From assembly GCF_900100385.1 (NCBI RefSeq), contig NZ_FNFC01000006.1, positions 1 to 64,000 of the forward strand: a stretch of 64,000 nt of DNA, written 5' to 3'. The first letter of the stretch is position 1; each line of letters starts with the position of its first letter. Below are positions 16,255 through 25,230 of this stretch, one piece after another. The translations under genes and the position numbers were made by a program. The notes beneath the pieces were generated by a model that saw nothing but the letters and a program-made list of their open reading frames with translations, did no database searches and was not told the DNA's origin. This DNA is from Halovenus aranensis (GTDB lineage Archaea > Halobacteriota > Halobacteria > Halobacteriales > Haloarculaceae).

Positions 16255-18060
16255 TTACTTTCGCCGTCTCCCTCTCCCAAACAGCCGTTCGCGGAGGCCA
16301 CGATTCGAGGGTCGTTCGGCCAACAGCACGGAACTGTCGACGTCGTCGACGATGTCGAGGTGAAGCGAGTCTGTCACCAACCGCGAGAGCAGTCCACGCT
16401 CGGTCGCACCGATGAGGACCATCGTCGCGTCGTCAGCTTCGCTGACGATTGCCTCCTCGATGTCGCCGCCGTCGTCGACGACGAGTGTCGCGTCGTCGAG
16501 TTCGTGGTCGCTGGCCCACTCGCGGAGGAACTGTTCGCCAGCCTCGCGTTTGCCGTGACCGTCGACGACGTGGAGCAACGTCACCTCGGCGCCGTCGGTC
16601 TGCTGGAGTATCGCAGCGGTCTGTGCGCTCAGGTCCGAGTCTGGCCCGCCTGCTGTCGGGATGAGAATCCGGGAGGCATCGAGTCCCCGGTCTCGCGTCA
16701 CGAGGAAATCACAGGGCAGTCGGTTGGTCAACTCGTCGAGATACCCCTCCGCACGGGCCGAATTCCAGACTTTCTCCCTGTCCCAGTCCATCACGACGAG
16801 GTCCGGATTGGTGCGCCGGGCGCGGTCGAAAATCTCGACGAACGAGCGCGGCGAGACAATTGTCGACGTGTCGACGCGCACGTCGTGGCGCTCCCCAAGG
16901 CGGTCGAAGTCTTCGAGTAACCGCTCTGATTCCCGGACAATACGGTCGTGCTGTCGACTGTCGGCGCTGACAGAGATGTCCTTGGGTGCCTGGACGACGT
17001 GGACGACGTGGACACAGCCTTTCTCGCGGGTTCCGGCCATCTTGGCGGCGAACTCGACGAGGCGTTGCTCTGTTCGTGGGTTCGCAATCGGGACCAGGAT
17101 GCGATAGGAGTCGGGGTCTCTGGCAATCTCTTCGAGCGTGTCGACCAGCGGGACGTAAGACCGCCCGGCCAGGTTGCCAAGCAGTAACTCTCGGGTCGTG
17201 AGCCGGCGGACGTTCTCGAAGCGGGCGATTTCCAGCCGCTGCTCGCTGGTCTGATAGTAGTTGACGACTGTGACTAGCAACACGCCGCCGAGTGTGTTGC
17301 CGACGAGGACAGGGAGGACGAACTGGGTCATCCCGGCGCCGACCGCGAGGTCAGTGACCAACACCAGATAGACGACTTCGGTAAACGAGACGACGACGTG
17401 AAACAGGTTGCCGAGTGGAATCGCCAGAAAGGCGAGATAGACGATAGCCAACCGCGAGATGGTATCACTCGCCGCGAATATCATCCAGACGACGCCGGCG
17501 ACGATGAGCCCAGCAAATGCCGCCTTGAAAAAGAGGTCCCAGACCGGTGTTTTCATGCCTTTTTCGGCGATTTCGATTGCGACGGCCTTGGTCGACTCGT
17601 CGAAGACGCCGCCGTGGGCAAGCGCGAGCGCACCGAGTGCGCCACCCGCGAAGTTCCCTGCGAGAACGACCAGCCAGTGACGGAACAACGCTGGGACCGA
17701 ACTCAGCCGTTCGAGTGTCAGCGCCACTGGCGGCAGCGTGTTCTCCGTGTATAGCTGGTAGCCACCGATGATAATGTAGATGAAACCAAGCGGGTACAGC
17801 AGTGCTGCTATGATACTGCTATCGGCTTTCGCCGACATCGAGGCATAGAGCAGATAGGTAATCGTGATTGCGAACCCCGCAGCGAGCGCGCTGAAAAACA
17901 GTTCTCGGGTGTTCGAAGTCACCTCGTGTTCGGCATCTGCGACGATGCGCTGAAACACCTCGTCAGAGGAGAACTTGTCTGGCAGGACCTTGCCCGTCGC
18001 TGGCGCCCCGTACTCGGACTCCTCGGCCGAGACGGACGCTTCCTGCTCGGAATCACTCAT
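16255..18060 (-). CDS. FNT-family channel fused to two Usp domains
   Basis: About 601 residues. Residues 50-275 form the formate/nitrite transporter fold with six helices and two half-helix breaks around GNFAGGALGA and GNTLGGVLL; LGNLFHVVVSFTE holds the likely central His. The sequence is closer to the YfdC-type subgroup than to FocA. The remaining 320 residues are two tandem universal stress protein domains (about 320-465 and 475-580), the second with the ATP-loop-like IGATERGLLSRL. ATG at 18060 is preferred to 18069. Usp domains bind ATP or AMP, so nucleotide control of anion flux is an attractive inference. The transported anion is unknown. Confidence 0.88.
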   Translation of the reverse strand: MSDSEQEASVSAEESEYGAPATGKVLPDKFSSDEVFQRIVADAEHEVTSNTRELFFSALAAGFAITITYLLYASMSAKADSSIIAALLYPLGFIYIIIGGYQLYTENTLPPVALTLERLSSVPALFRHWLVVLAGNFAGGALGALALAHGGVFDESTKAVAIEIAEKGMKTPVWDLFFKAAFAGLIVAGVVWMIFAASDTISRLAIVYLAFLAIPLGNLFHVVVSFTEVVYLVLVTDLAVGAGMTQFVLPVLVGNTLGGVLLVTVVNYYQTSEQRLEIARFENVRRLTTRELLLGNLAGRSYVPLVDTLEEIARDPDSYRILVPIANPRTEQRLVEFAAKMAGTREKGCVHVVHVVQAPKDISVSADSRQHDRIVRESERLLEDFDRLGERHDVRVDTSTIVSPRSFVEIFDRARRTNPDLVVMDWDREKVWNSARAEGYLDELTNRLPCDFLVTRDRGLDASRILIPTAGGPDSDLSAQTAAILQQTDGAEVTLLHVVDGHGKREAGEQFLREWASDHELDDATLVVDDGGDIEEAIVSEADDATMVLIGATERGLLSRLVTDSLHLDIVDDVDSSVLLAERPSNRGLRERLFGRGRRRK

Positions 18061-18198
18061 TGCCTCCACAGTCAGATGCGATACGTATAGTCGTTATCTT
18101 CCCCCGGTCGCTGCGTTGACGTTCGTATCCGTTGTCATCACTGTTGTTCAGGGAGGCCAACCACGTCCGTTCGGACGGAAGACCTGGCCCCGAGTCGG

Positions 18199-20519
18199 TC
18201 AGTCGTCCAGTGCTGAGGACGTGGTCGTCTCGGTCGAGTCGGCCTGAAACACCGACGCTGTGTTACCGTCGATGGTGAACGTCTCGAGTTCTGTCTGGAG
18301 GTGTGTCGCGGTTTCACTGAGTGTCTCGGCTCGCTTGACCGCATCGGCTAGCGTTGCGGTCTGTTCCTGGGCGGCCCCGGAGACGGTATCTGACTCAGCA
18401 CTCACCTTCTCGGCCGCCGTCGCAACGTCGCCGATGGTTTCGGCGACTGCGTTCGCCGACGTAGCCTGTCTGTCCATCGAGGCGTCGATGTCCTGCATGT
18501 GTTCGTTGACTTGCTGGGCATTCTCAGCTATCTCTTCGAGAGCAGCGAGCGCCTCCTCGACTGTCGTGGCCCCCGTGACGACCTGTTCGTTCATCGCCTG
18601 CATTCTGCGACCGCTCGGTTGGTCGTGTCCTGTACGTCGTTGACGAGCAGTTGAATTTCGTCGGTCGCCGCCGCGGTTTCGTCGGCAAGCGTCTTGATTT
18701 CCTCGGCCACGACGGCGAATCCGTCCCCGTCTTCCCCTGCTCGTGCCGCCTCAATCGAAGCGTTCAGCGCGAGCGTGTTGGTCTGCGCTGCGATGTCCGA
18801 AATCAGCCCGCTTATCGCCTGTATCTCGTCTACCTTAGCGTCGAGGCGCTCCATCTCGCCGACTGTCTCGTTCGATTTCGCCTCTATCGATTCCATCTCA
18901 GTAATCGCCGCCGACGCGGCCGTCTTGCCGTGACGACCTCTCTGTGCCGTCTCCTCAGAAATATCGGTTGCATCAGCGGCCAGGTCAGATGCCTGTTCGA
19001 TATCTGCCGACAGTTCCTGAACCTCGTCTGCTGCCGTGACGAGACGCTGTGACTGCGAGTCCGCGCCGGCAGAAATTGCCTGCACCGACTCTGCGACTCG
19101 TGTGCCCGCGTTCTGACTCTCTTGTGAACTGCGGTGCATCTCTTCGCTTGCCGTAACCACCTCGTCGGCGAACGACTGAATCTGGCCGAATGTGGTCTCT
19201 AACTCGGCCATCATCTCGTTGAACGACGCTGCAATCTCGGCCATCGCTTCGTTCTCGCTTTCGGTCTCCATCCGCTCGGTCAGGTCACCGTCCGCGGCAC
19301 GTGCCATCGTCGCGCTGAACGAGGTCGCTTTCTCCTCGAGATGCTCGTTGAGGGCCTCGGCCTCACTGTGTGCCTGTTCAGCCTCAGTCCGTGCTGCCTC
19401 TGCGCTCTGGCGTGCGGCTTCGGCGCGTTCGAACTCGGCCTCGACTTCCTCGATTTTCTCTCCCAGCGAATCGCGTAGCTGTTCAAGCGCTCGGAAGATA
19501 TCGCCGAATTCGTCGTCGCGGTCGGTTTCGATTGGGGTGTCTAGCGTCCCTGACCGGAGTGTTTCGGCCTCTGAGACGAGCGCCCGAACCGTCCGCACGG
19601 TATCCCGGCCGACAGTCAGGCCGAAGGCGCCAAGCCCGACGAGTAACACCGCCAGCAGCAGGAGGATTCGGTTCGCGACACTGCTCCTGAGCGCGTATGC
19701 CTCGTCGGTCTCGACCTGGTCTGTTACCACCCAGGGCTGTCTGTCGAGGCTGGCGTATCCGACTGCCAGTTCGCTTCCGGCGTCGTAGGTCCCGTAGCCG
19801 CTGCCGTTGTAGGTCGCCTCGTCCCAGGTCGGGTCTTCTGTCAGAATGGCTGACTCGTTGCTCGACAGCAGCGTCGTCCCGTCTCGTCCGAGTACGTTAA
19901 TCGTCTGGTTCTCACTTCGCTCGTATCCTGCCGAAATCAGTCGTTCCGAAAGCTGTCGCAGGTCGACGACTGCCACGAGCGCCCGACCGTCGCGGCTCTC
20001 GGTCTGTTTGGTCGCCAACAACAGCGGCGCTCCATCGGCGGCCGTGAACGGCCTGGAAAACTGCACCCCGGTGGTGCTGTTTCCTGTTGTCTGTTGGACG
20101 CGAGCGAGCGCGTCGCCGACGAGTGTCTGGTCTGTGGTAATCGTCTGCTCGCCGCCTGTGCCGACGAGAACGTCTCCAGTCTCACTGTCGACCAAGTGGG
20201 TTTCGGTAATCGAGTTTCGCTCCGAGATACGAGTGAGCAGGTCTGCAATCTGGAACGTCTCACCTGACCGCACCGCGGTGGTCCGTGCCGACGAGACTAG
20301 CTGTTGGTCGGTCAACTCGAGCCAGTTACCCACTTCGACAGATTCTCCCTCTGCTGTTGATACGAGCTGGTGCTGTGTCTCGTTGGTTATCTGTTCGTCG
20401 ACAGTGAGATAGATGTAACCCCCCGCCACTCCCGTCAGCAGAAAAATAGTCAGTAAAGCCAGAGAGAATTTCAGTTTGTAGTTGCTCCTCACGGCGATTT
20501 TCTCTCTCACCGACTCCAT
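18199..20519 (-). pseudogene. methyl-accepting chemotaxis transducer, one-base frameshift
   Basis: A haloarchaeal transducer split into two frames. The N-terminal part (20519-18591) has helix 1 at 19-40, an extracellular sensing domain at 41-280, helix 2 at about 282-303, a HAMP domain at 304-357 and most of the signalling coiled coil, including the hairpin tip [21 protein letters not shown]. It stops after NRAVAECRR. The rest (AMNEQVVTG..., then AEETVSAAAQEQTATL-like methylation helix) continues in the next frame to 18199. Comparing frames, the sequence at 18603-18604 reads GAATG where GAAATG would restore a continuous protein. This is a one-A loss in the gene or a sequencing error. Its ligand is unknown. 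No partner genes are adjacent. Confidence 0.85.
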
Positions 20520-20667
20520 AATCTTGGATGTCTGTTCACTGTGATGAGGATTTATAATACTCCTATATATTAGTATATTATTCGGGATATTGCCACTAAC
20601 GCTTCGAATTTAGCAGCACTCTCTAATGGGATATGAACACATTATCTGCTACTGAGGCGTGACTCGC

Positions 20668-22122
20668 TCAGCCTGTGACCGCGGTCTGGCGGCTCGGGCT
20701 GTCTGTCGCCCACGTGTCGACCGACCCGTCGGAGTCTGCCTGAAGCGTAATGTCGAGGGTCGCGTTTTCACCGTCGATTGCGATTGCGTTCCTAAACGTC
20801 CGTGGTCCAGTGAGAACCACAACCGAGCGGTTGCCCGCACGGGCGACGCTGATGTTTGTGGCAGACTCGTCAGTGCGACTGGTGAGCGTTCGGTTGAATG
20901 CCACAGCGAACTCGTCGGCATCGTCGGCCGTGTCCCAGTGTGTCGCCCAGGCAAAAGCCGAGTTGCTGCCGTTCTCGAACCCGAATACCTTGTCGTTCGC
21001 CCAGCCCTTCGAGGCCTTCTCAGCCACGGCTCTGTCAGCATGTGCGGTCATGACGACGTGGACGAAGAGTGAGCCGAGCCTGTCGTCAGTGGACCGCTGG
21101 CGTTCCCACCCGGTACGGTTGGACGTCGCCGAGAACGAGACCCGACTCGGCTCGGTGTCGTTGTACTCAGGGTGTAACACCGCCTCCGTACTCGCCGGAG
21201 TATCGTCCGTATAGACAGCGCCGAGCCCGGTGGCAGCGTCGAGCACCGTATCGAAGTATTGGCCGCCGTGATGGTACGGCGCATACGCATAGACCTGCTC
21301 GTCGGGAGCGGCCCCGTACTGCCGGTCAAAGCGCGCTATCTGGCTCAGCTCCAGGTCTTCCTCGTCGGCGTACTGGTCAGCCGTAAACACGGCGCCGCCC
21401 TCGACGAGCGACCGATACAGCATCAGCGACTCGCTCGTCGAAAGGTCGAGCTTACGGGCAAGTTCGGCTCTCGACCAACCCTCCTCCATCTGAATCGTGT
21501 GTGCGAACTCGTGTGCCAACAACAACCCGAAGCGGTCGACAGAGTTATTTTCGTACTGCCCGAGTACGTCTTCGTTGACGACGACAGAATTCGGTCCTTC
21601 TGCCACTGCCGCGGAAGCCGCCCCGGTGGACCCTCCCTCGGTGTCGTTTGTCAGTCCCATATACTCGAAAAACGGCCGGTCTGTCTCGCCCGACCTGTAG
21701 TTGAGTTCCTCGACGCTGACTGTCGGCGCGTCAGCGTCCGAGCCGAGCAGGTCGCGGGTCAGGTTGTACACTCGATTCTCGTCTACCGGCAGGCCTGTGT
21801 CGCTAATCGGCCCCGTCGTTTCCTCCTCGCCAGTTGCCTCAGCGGTGTCGCCGTTCTCTGTCGTCGATTCGCCGTCGTCAGGACCGGAGTCGCTGTCAGC
21901 GCCGCCGGGAGTCTCTGTCTGTGAGCCTGAGTCGCGGTCGCCCGCTGACGGGGACGGACTCTCGGCTTCAGGAGACGGGGTTTCGGTCCCGTCCGGCGTC
22001 GCTGGGCCACTGTCGTCGGTGTCGTCACCGAATGGGACTGTCATCGAACAGCCAGCCATCGCAACGAGCACTGCGAGGCCGACTGCGACGAGCACGACAG
22101 TCCGTATACGCCTGCGGTTCAT
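20668..22122 (-). CDS. secreted lipoprotein with HExxH metalloprotease motif
   Basis: A 484-residue protein. The N-terminus is a signal peptide (MNRRRIRTVVLVAVGLAV) with lipobox AGC at Cys25. A long Asp/Thr/Ser/Glu-rich linker follows (30-110). The mature domain contains HEFAH at 204-208 and EGGA at 241-244. HExxH with a downstream EGxA glutamate is the zinc site of gluzincin peptidases, so an extracellular lipid-anchored metallopeptidase is inferred. A C-terminal beta-rich segment follows. The frame extends to 22305, but a TATA box (TTTATT, 22146-22151) centred 26 nt before 22122 supports this ATG. It is divergent from halorhodopsin. Confidence 0.75.
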   Translation of the reverse strand: MNRRRIRTVVLVAVGLAVLVAMAGCSMTVPFGDDTDDSGPATPDGTETPSPEAESPSPSAGDRDSGSQTETPGGADSDSGPDDGESTTENGDTAEATGEEETTGPISDTGLPVDENRVYNLTRDLLGSDADAPTVSVEELNYRSGETDRPFFEYMGLTNDTEGGSTGAASAAVAEGPNSVVVNEDVLGQYENNSVDRFGLLLAHEFAHTIQMEEGWSRAELARKLDLSTSESLMLYRSLVEGGAVFTADQYADEEDLELSQIARFDRQYGAAPDEQVYAYAPYHHGGQYFDTVLDAATGLGAVYTDDTPASTEAVLHPEYNDTEPSRVSFSATSNRTGWERQRSTDDRLGSLFVHVVMTAHADRAVAEKASKGWANDKVFGFENGSNSAFAWATHWDTADDADEFAVAFNRTLTSRTDESATNISVARAGNRSVVVLTGPRTFRNAIAIDGENATLDITLQADSDGSVDTWATDSPSRQTAVTG

Positions 22123-22145
22123 GCCGTGAATGTTCATCTGGAGAC

Positions 22146-22151
22146 AAATAA
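22146..22151 (-). promoter_or_regulatory. TATA box of the HExxH lipoprotein gene
   Basis: The minus strand reads GGTTTATTTG here. Its centre is about 26 nt before the ATG at 22122, so transcription should begin at that codon, making the upstream ATGs at 22137 and 22305 untranslated. Confidence 0.6.
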
Positions 22152-22364
22152 ACCGCCGCTCTCGTTTCGGATGCGGAGACACGTCCCGCAAACGCCGCCG
22201 TCGGGATATCCCGTACCTACCTGCGTCGACTGTCTCTGACACGACAATCCCGACGCGTTTCTCGCTTTGCTCTCGTCGGGTAAATTCCGCAGTAGTGTGT
22301 TTCAATAATTATAATTTGTTATAGATTAAAGTTATTAGTTATGACCCCTATTTGATAAACGGTC

Positions 22365-23180
22365 ATGATACAATGGCACATGCAGACGCTGCTAACAGAC
22401 TCTGGAGTAACGTACCCGCTACAGGTAGCGGAGGTGATCGAGGGTGACTCGCTTCTCGCGTCGTCGCTGTGGGTCAACGTCGCGTTGGCGGGGGTAGCGG
22501 CACTGCTGTTCGCGTACATGGGGCAGTCCGTTCACGGTGAACGGTCTCGGATGATCTGGGTCGTGGCGCTGTTCATACCGCTCGTCTCCATTTCGAGCTA
22601 TCTCGGCCTGCTGTCTGGTCTCACAATCGGGACACTCCAGATGCCGGCCGGGCATCCACTGGACGAGGTTGTCAGCCAGTGGGGTCGGTACCTGACGTGG
22701 GCGTTCTCGACGCCGCTCATCCTCGCTGCCCTCGGTTGGCTCGCCAGAGTCGACAAGGCGGACATGCTGGCGGTCATCGGCGCTGACATTGGCATGTGTC
22801 TCACCGGGCTGGCCGCCGCTCAGACGACGGCATCGATAGAGCTTCGGTGGGCGTTTTATGCCGTTAGCTGTGCCTTCTTTGCCGTTGTACTGTACGCGCT
22901 GCTCGTGACCTGGCCACAGAAGGCCAAGGCCGCCGGTACGGACGACATCTTCGGCACGCTGCGGCTGCTTACTGTTGTCCTGTGGCTCGGATACCCAATT
23001 GTCTGGGCCATCGGCGTCGAAGGGCTAGCGCTCATCGAGTCTGTTGGCACGACCTCGTGGCTCTACTCCGGCCTCGACGTGCTCGCGAAGTACGTCTTCG
23101 CATTCCTGCTGTTGCGGTGGGTCGCGAACAACGAGAGCATCGTCGAGTCCGGCGGGTCTGCTGCGCCGGCTGACGATTAA
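22365..23180 (+). CDS. hop: halorhodopsin, light-driven chloride pump
   Basis: A 271-residue seven-helix retinal protein. Helix C reads GRYLTWAFSTP: Arg108, Thr111 and Ser115 replace the bacteriorhodopsin proton-acceptor Asp and mark an inward chloride pump. Helix G has DVLAKYVFAF with Asp238 and the retinal Schiff-base Lys242. These positions coincide with those of Halobacterium salinarum halorhodopsin, and many stretches such as ISSYLGLLSGLT and LWLGYPIVWA are near-identical to it. Chloride import drives cell growth in light and offsets salt loss. The ATG at 22365 was kept, though an in-frame ATG exists at 22380. The upstream DNA is very AT-rich. Retinal synthesis genes are not in this window. 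Confidence 0.97.
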   Translation: MIQWHMQTLLTDSGVTYPLQVAEVIEGDSLLASSLWVNVALAGVAALLFAYMGQSVHGERSRMIWVVALFIPLVSISSYLGLLSGLTIGTLQMPAGHPLDEVVSQWGRYLTWAFSTPLILAALGWLARVDKADMLAVIGADIGMCLTGLAAAQTTASIELRWAFYAVSCAFFAVVLYALLVTWPQKAKAAGTDDIFGTLRLLTVVLWLGYPIVWAIGVEGLALIESVGTTSWLYSGLDVLAKYVFAFLLLRWVANNESIVESGGSAAPADD

Positions 23181-23402
23181 TTGCGCTGCACTACTCGACG
23201 ACAGGGGTGATTCGTTCCACCGCGTCCCCAGTCCAAGACCAAGACACGGGCTGAGTTCGTCTTTGGAGTTAGCTCTGTTATTCTAACGTAATTTATCCAT
23301 TAGCGCGCTTAGTCGGTGTGTGAGACCAGAGTTAACCGCCAAAACTCCGCTCGTCTTTGAGGTGGGAAATCGGTACTGCCTTTCGGTCACTTCGTTCGCT
23401 CA
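23181..23402. other. non-coding stretch after halorhodopsin
   Basis: About 220 bases between the halorhodopsin stop and the tRNA-derived repeat. I see no gene. It contains a short TTCG-loop hairpin-like string (cacttcgttcgctcatg) near 23387-23403, similar to the one inside the repeat, and AT-rich DNA around 23276-23295. Confidence 0.4.
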
Positions 23403-23540
23403 TGCGCGGGACCGGATTTGAACCGGATGAAACCTCGCTTCGCTCGGTTTATAGGGTTCAAATCGGTTCTGCTCCCTCACTGCAAACTGCTCGCTACGCT
23501 CGCAGTTTTTGTTCAGTGCGCGGGACCGGATTTGAACCGG
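23403..23540. repeat. tRNA-derived fold-back repeat
   Basis: A 24-bp sequence at 23403-23426 is an exact copy of 23517-23540, the 3' end of tRNA-Leu(TAG): discriminator, acceptor strand and T-arm. An inverted near-copy lacking one base (GGGTTCAAATCGGTT, 23454-23468) follows the first copy, giving a hairpin of about 57 nt with an inner AAACC/GGTTT stem. A second hairpin covers 23478-23518 (CACTG/CAGTG outer, AAACTGC/GCAGTTT inner). Such tRNA 3'-end duplications typically mark attachment sites left by integration. No integrase is seen. Confidence 0.7.
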
Positions 23541-23601
23541 CGGACCCCTACGGGACAGCGTCCTAAGCGCTGCACCTTTGGCCTGGCTCGGTTACCCGCG
23601 C
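23517..23601 (-). tRNA. tRNA-Leu (anticodon TAG)
   Basis: On the minus strand, GCGCGGG (23601-23595) pairs with CCCGCGC (23524-23518) and A is the discriminator. The anticodon arm is CAGCG-CTTAGGA-CGCTG with TAG at positions 34-36, decoding CUA and related leucine codons. A long class II variable arm is present (TCCCGTAGGGGTCC region) and the T-arm carries GGTTCAAATCC. 85 nt, no intron, no encoded CCA. Its 3' end is duplicated 114 bp further on, at 23403-23426. Confidence 0.95.
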
Positions 23602-23683
23602 GCACTCCCCACTTTGCTCACCATCATGAAGAACGCTTCGCTCTGGGGCGATATTTATTACCGATGGTGGCTAACACGCTCGT

Positions 23684-23992
23684 GTGTACCGCGCCAGTGA
23701 CGAACGGGACAACGCCGACTGGCTCGCCCAACTCGAAGTGGCGGCCGACCGCCTCGAATTAGAGACCGAAGCGCGCTCACGTGCCCGAGATGTCTTCCTG
23801 TCGACAGTCCCCGACGAGAGTCGGTCGAAACAGACCACACTCGCGGCCTCGCTGTATGTCGGCGCACTCGTGGCCGGCGACGAGCGGTCCCAGCAGTCCG
23901 TCGCCGACGCTGTCGGCGTCTCACGGCTGTCGGTTCAACAACACTGGAAAGACCAGCTCGAAGCCGCCGGCCTAGAACCGCCCGGCTGGTAG
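23684..23992 (+). CDS. TFB-like single cyclin-fold protein
   Basis: A 102-residue protein matching one cyclin-like repeat of transcription factor B: a first helix (WLAQLEVAADRLEL), the AARDVF-like helix, TTLAASLYVGALVAGDERSQQSVAD and a final VSRLSVQQHWKDQL recognition helix. Full TFBs have a zinc ribbon and two cyclin repeats; both the ribbon and one repeat are absent, so this is a mini-TFB or a DNA-binding protein built from one repeat. The start is a GTG at 23684; a TATA-like gatatttatt near 23650-23659 lies about 30 nt upstream, fitting a leaderless transcript. It ends next to the convergent coaD gene. Confidence 0.75.
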   Translation: MYRASDERDNADWLAQLEVAADRLELETEARSRARDVFLSTVPDESRSKQTTLAASLYVGALVAGDERSQQSVADAVGVSRLSVQQHWKDQLEAAGLEPPGW

Positions 23993-24487
23993 TCAGTTTG
24001 TTCCGGCGCTCATCTGGCCGTCCCGGTCCGGCGTCACGCGCCCGTGTTCGTCGATTTCGCCGCGGAGGATGCGTGTCGAGGTGATGATTTCGCCGTCATC
24101 GGCGTAGACGAAATCCACCACCTCCAGCCGGAGCGGGTCCAGTCCGTGCTGGCGGCGTATCTCGTTGACTCGCTTGCCACCCGTTTTCGTCTCCGGCGAG
24201 ACAACGAGTACGTCGAACGCTTCGTCGGTAGCAATTCCCGTCGGCTGAGTTAACTTTCGGATATCGAACGCGCGGTCGTGTTCGTCGGCGCGGGCTTCGA
24301 GTTCGGCCCGAAGAGACGCTTTGCGACGGTCGAACGCCCGAATCGGCCGGTCCTCACTACGAGTTTTAGGCGCAAGTTCGTCGCTCGTGAGACCAACCGT
24401 AACAGTCCCGAGTTCGAACGCACGGTCGAACAGCGCCCGGTGACCGTCGTGAATCGGGTCGAATGTCCCGCCCAGCGCGACCTTCAT
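23993..24487 (-). CDS. coaD: phosphopantetheine adenylyltransferase
   Basis: A 164-residue nucleotidyltransferase of coenzyme A synthesis; it transfers AMP from ATP to 4'-phosphopantetheine. The opening strand and loop ALGGTFDPIHDGHRALFD contains the T/HxGH site (DGH), and ISSTxx is represented by IITSTRIL near the end; both contact ATP. The length equals the archaeal family. The frame reaches up to 24625, but only the ATG at 24487 starts at the beta-strand MKVALGGTF, so that start is chosen. It is followed convergently by the TFB-like gene; the wHTH regulator lies upstream on the same strand, 52 bp away. Confidence 0.92.
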   Translation of the reverse strand: MKVALGGTFDPIHDGHRALFDRAFELGTVTVGLTSDELAPKTRSEDRPIRAFDRRKASLRAELEARADEHDRAFDIRKLTQPTGIATDEAFDVLVVSPETKTGGKRVNEIRRQHGLDPLRLEVVDFVYADDGEIITSTRILRGEIDEHGRVTPDRDGQMSAGTN

Positions 24488-24539
24488 ACCACTGCACAGC
24501 ATCCCGTAACGTTTAGCTTCTACGAAGCGGCCTGCACCG

Positions 24540-25175
24540 CTACTCGTCGTCTGTGTCCTCGGAGTTCTCGTCTGTCGTGCCAGAACCGTCCGCTGTAGCC
24601 GAGTCGTCTGTCGTCTCGTCTTCACGCTCTTCGGTAACGGTAATCGTCACTGGGTCGGAGTCGTTCTCAGCGGATTCCGTCCGGTCCATGTAGTTGTCGA
24701 GATTGAACACCGCATTCAGGTGGTCTTGGATGTCGTCGACGACCTCGCCGACGAGGTCACTCGGCGGAATCGCACTGTACTCGTATGGATTGTTGCCGGC
24801 ACCAGCATTCTGGCGTTTGTCTCGCGTGACGATACCGTCCTCGTGCAGCGATGCCAGTGCCTCTCGGACCGTACTCGGATACAGTCCCGTCCGCTCGGCG
24901 ATTTCGTCGCTGGTCTGCTCTTGGGCAGAGCGCAGGCTGATGTAGATTCGTGCCCGCGTTTCTGTTTCCAGCATCCAGGCGAGCAGGTCGATGAGCCCCT
25001 CGTCGAACTGGTCGATTGCCTTGTCGGCGCTTTCACCGAGGCGCTCGCGGACGTCTGACCCGACTAACTCGTCCCCGTGTTCAGAGTCGTCGCCTCCGTG
25101 CCCGTCGCCGGTCGTGGCATCCGAGTTGACAGACCCCTCGCTTGGCTCACCGTCAGATGTATCATCAGTAGACAT
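24540..25175 (-). CDS. winged-helix regulator with acidic tails
   Basis: A 211-residue protein. A central wHTH spans about 60-140: LIDLLAWMLETETRARIYI, SDEIAERTGLYPSTVREAL and the wing GIVTRDKRQNAGAGNNPYEY. This is the TrmB/MarR-like haloarchaeal pattern. The first 45 and last 45 residues are Asp/Glu/Ser/Thr-rich and probably disordered. A conserved helix (GEVVDDIQDHLNAVFNL) after the wing may be a dimer interface. It would bind DNA as a dimer; targets are unknown. It lies between coaD and DNA polymerase IV on the same strand. Confidence 0.85.
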   Translation of the reverse strand: MSTDDTSDGEPSEGSVNSDATTGDGHGGDDSEHGDELVGSDVRERLGESADKAIDQFDEGLIDLLAWMLETETRARIYISLRSAQEQTSDEIAERTGLYPSTVREALASLHEDGIVTRDKRQNAGAGNNPYEYSAIPPSDLVGEVVDDIQDHLNAVFNLDNYMDRTESAENDSDPVTITVTEEREDETTDDSATADGSGTTDENSEDTDDE

Positions 25176-25230
25176 GCGTTGCTTCTAGAAGGACGAAAGC
25201 GACTGTCACATTTAAACCCTTGGCTCAGTT

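Noticed and set aside
23484-23510. AAACTGC/GCAGTTT hairpin plus T-run as a terminator
   Set aside because: The T-run follows the hairpin on the plus strand, but no plus-strand gene ends nearby; it better fits the tRNA-derived fold-back element.
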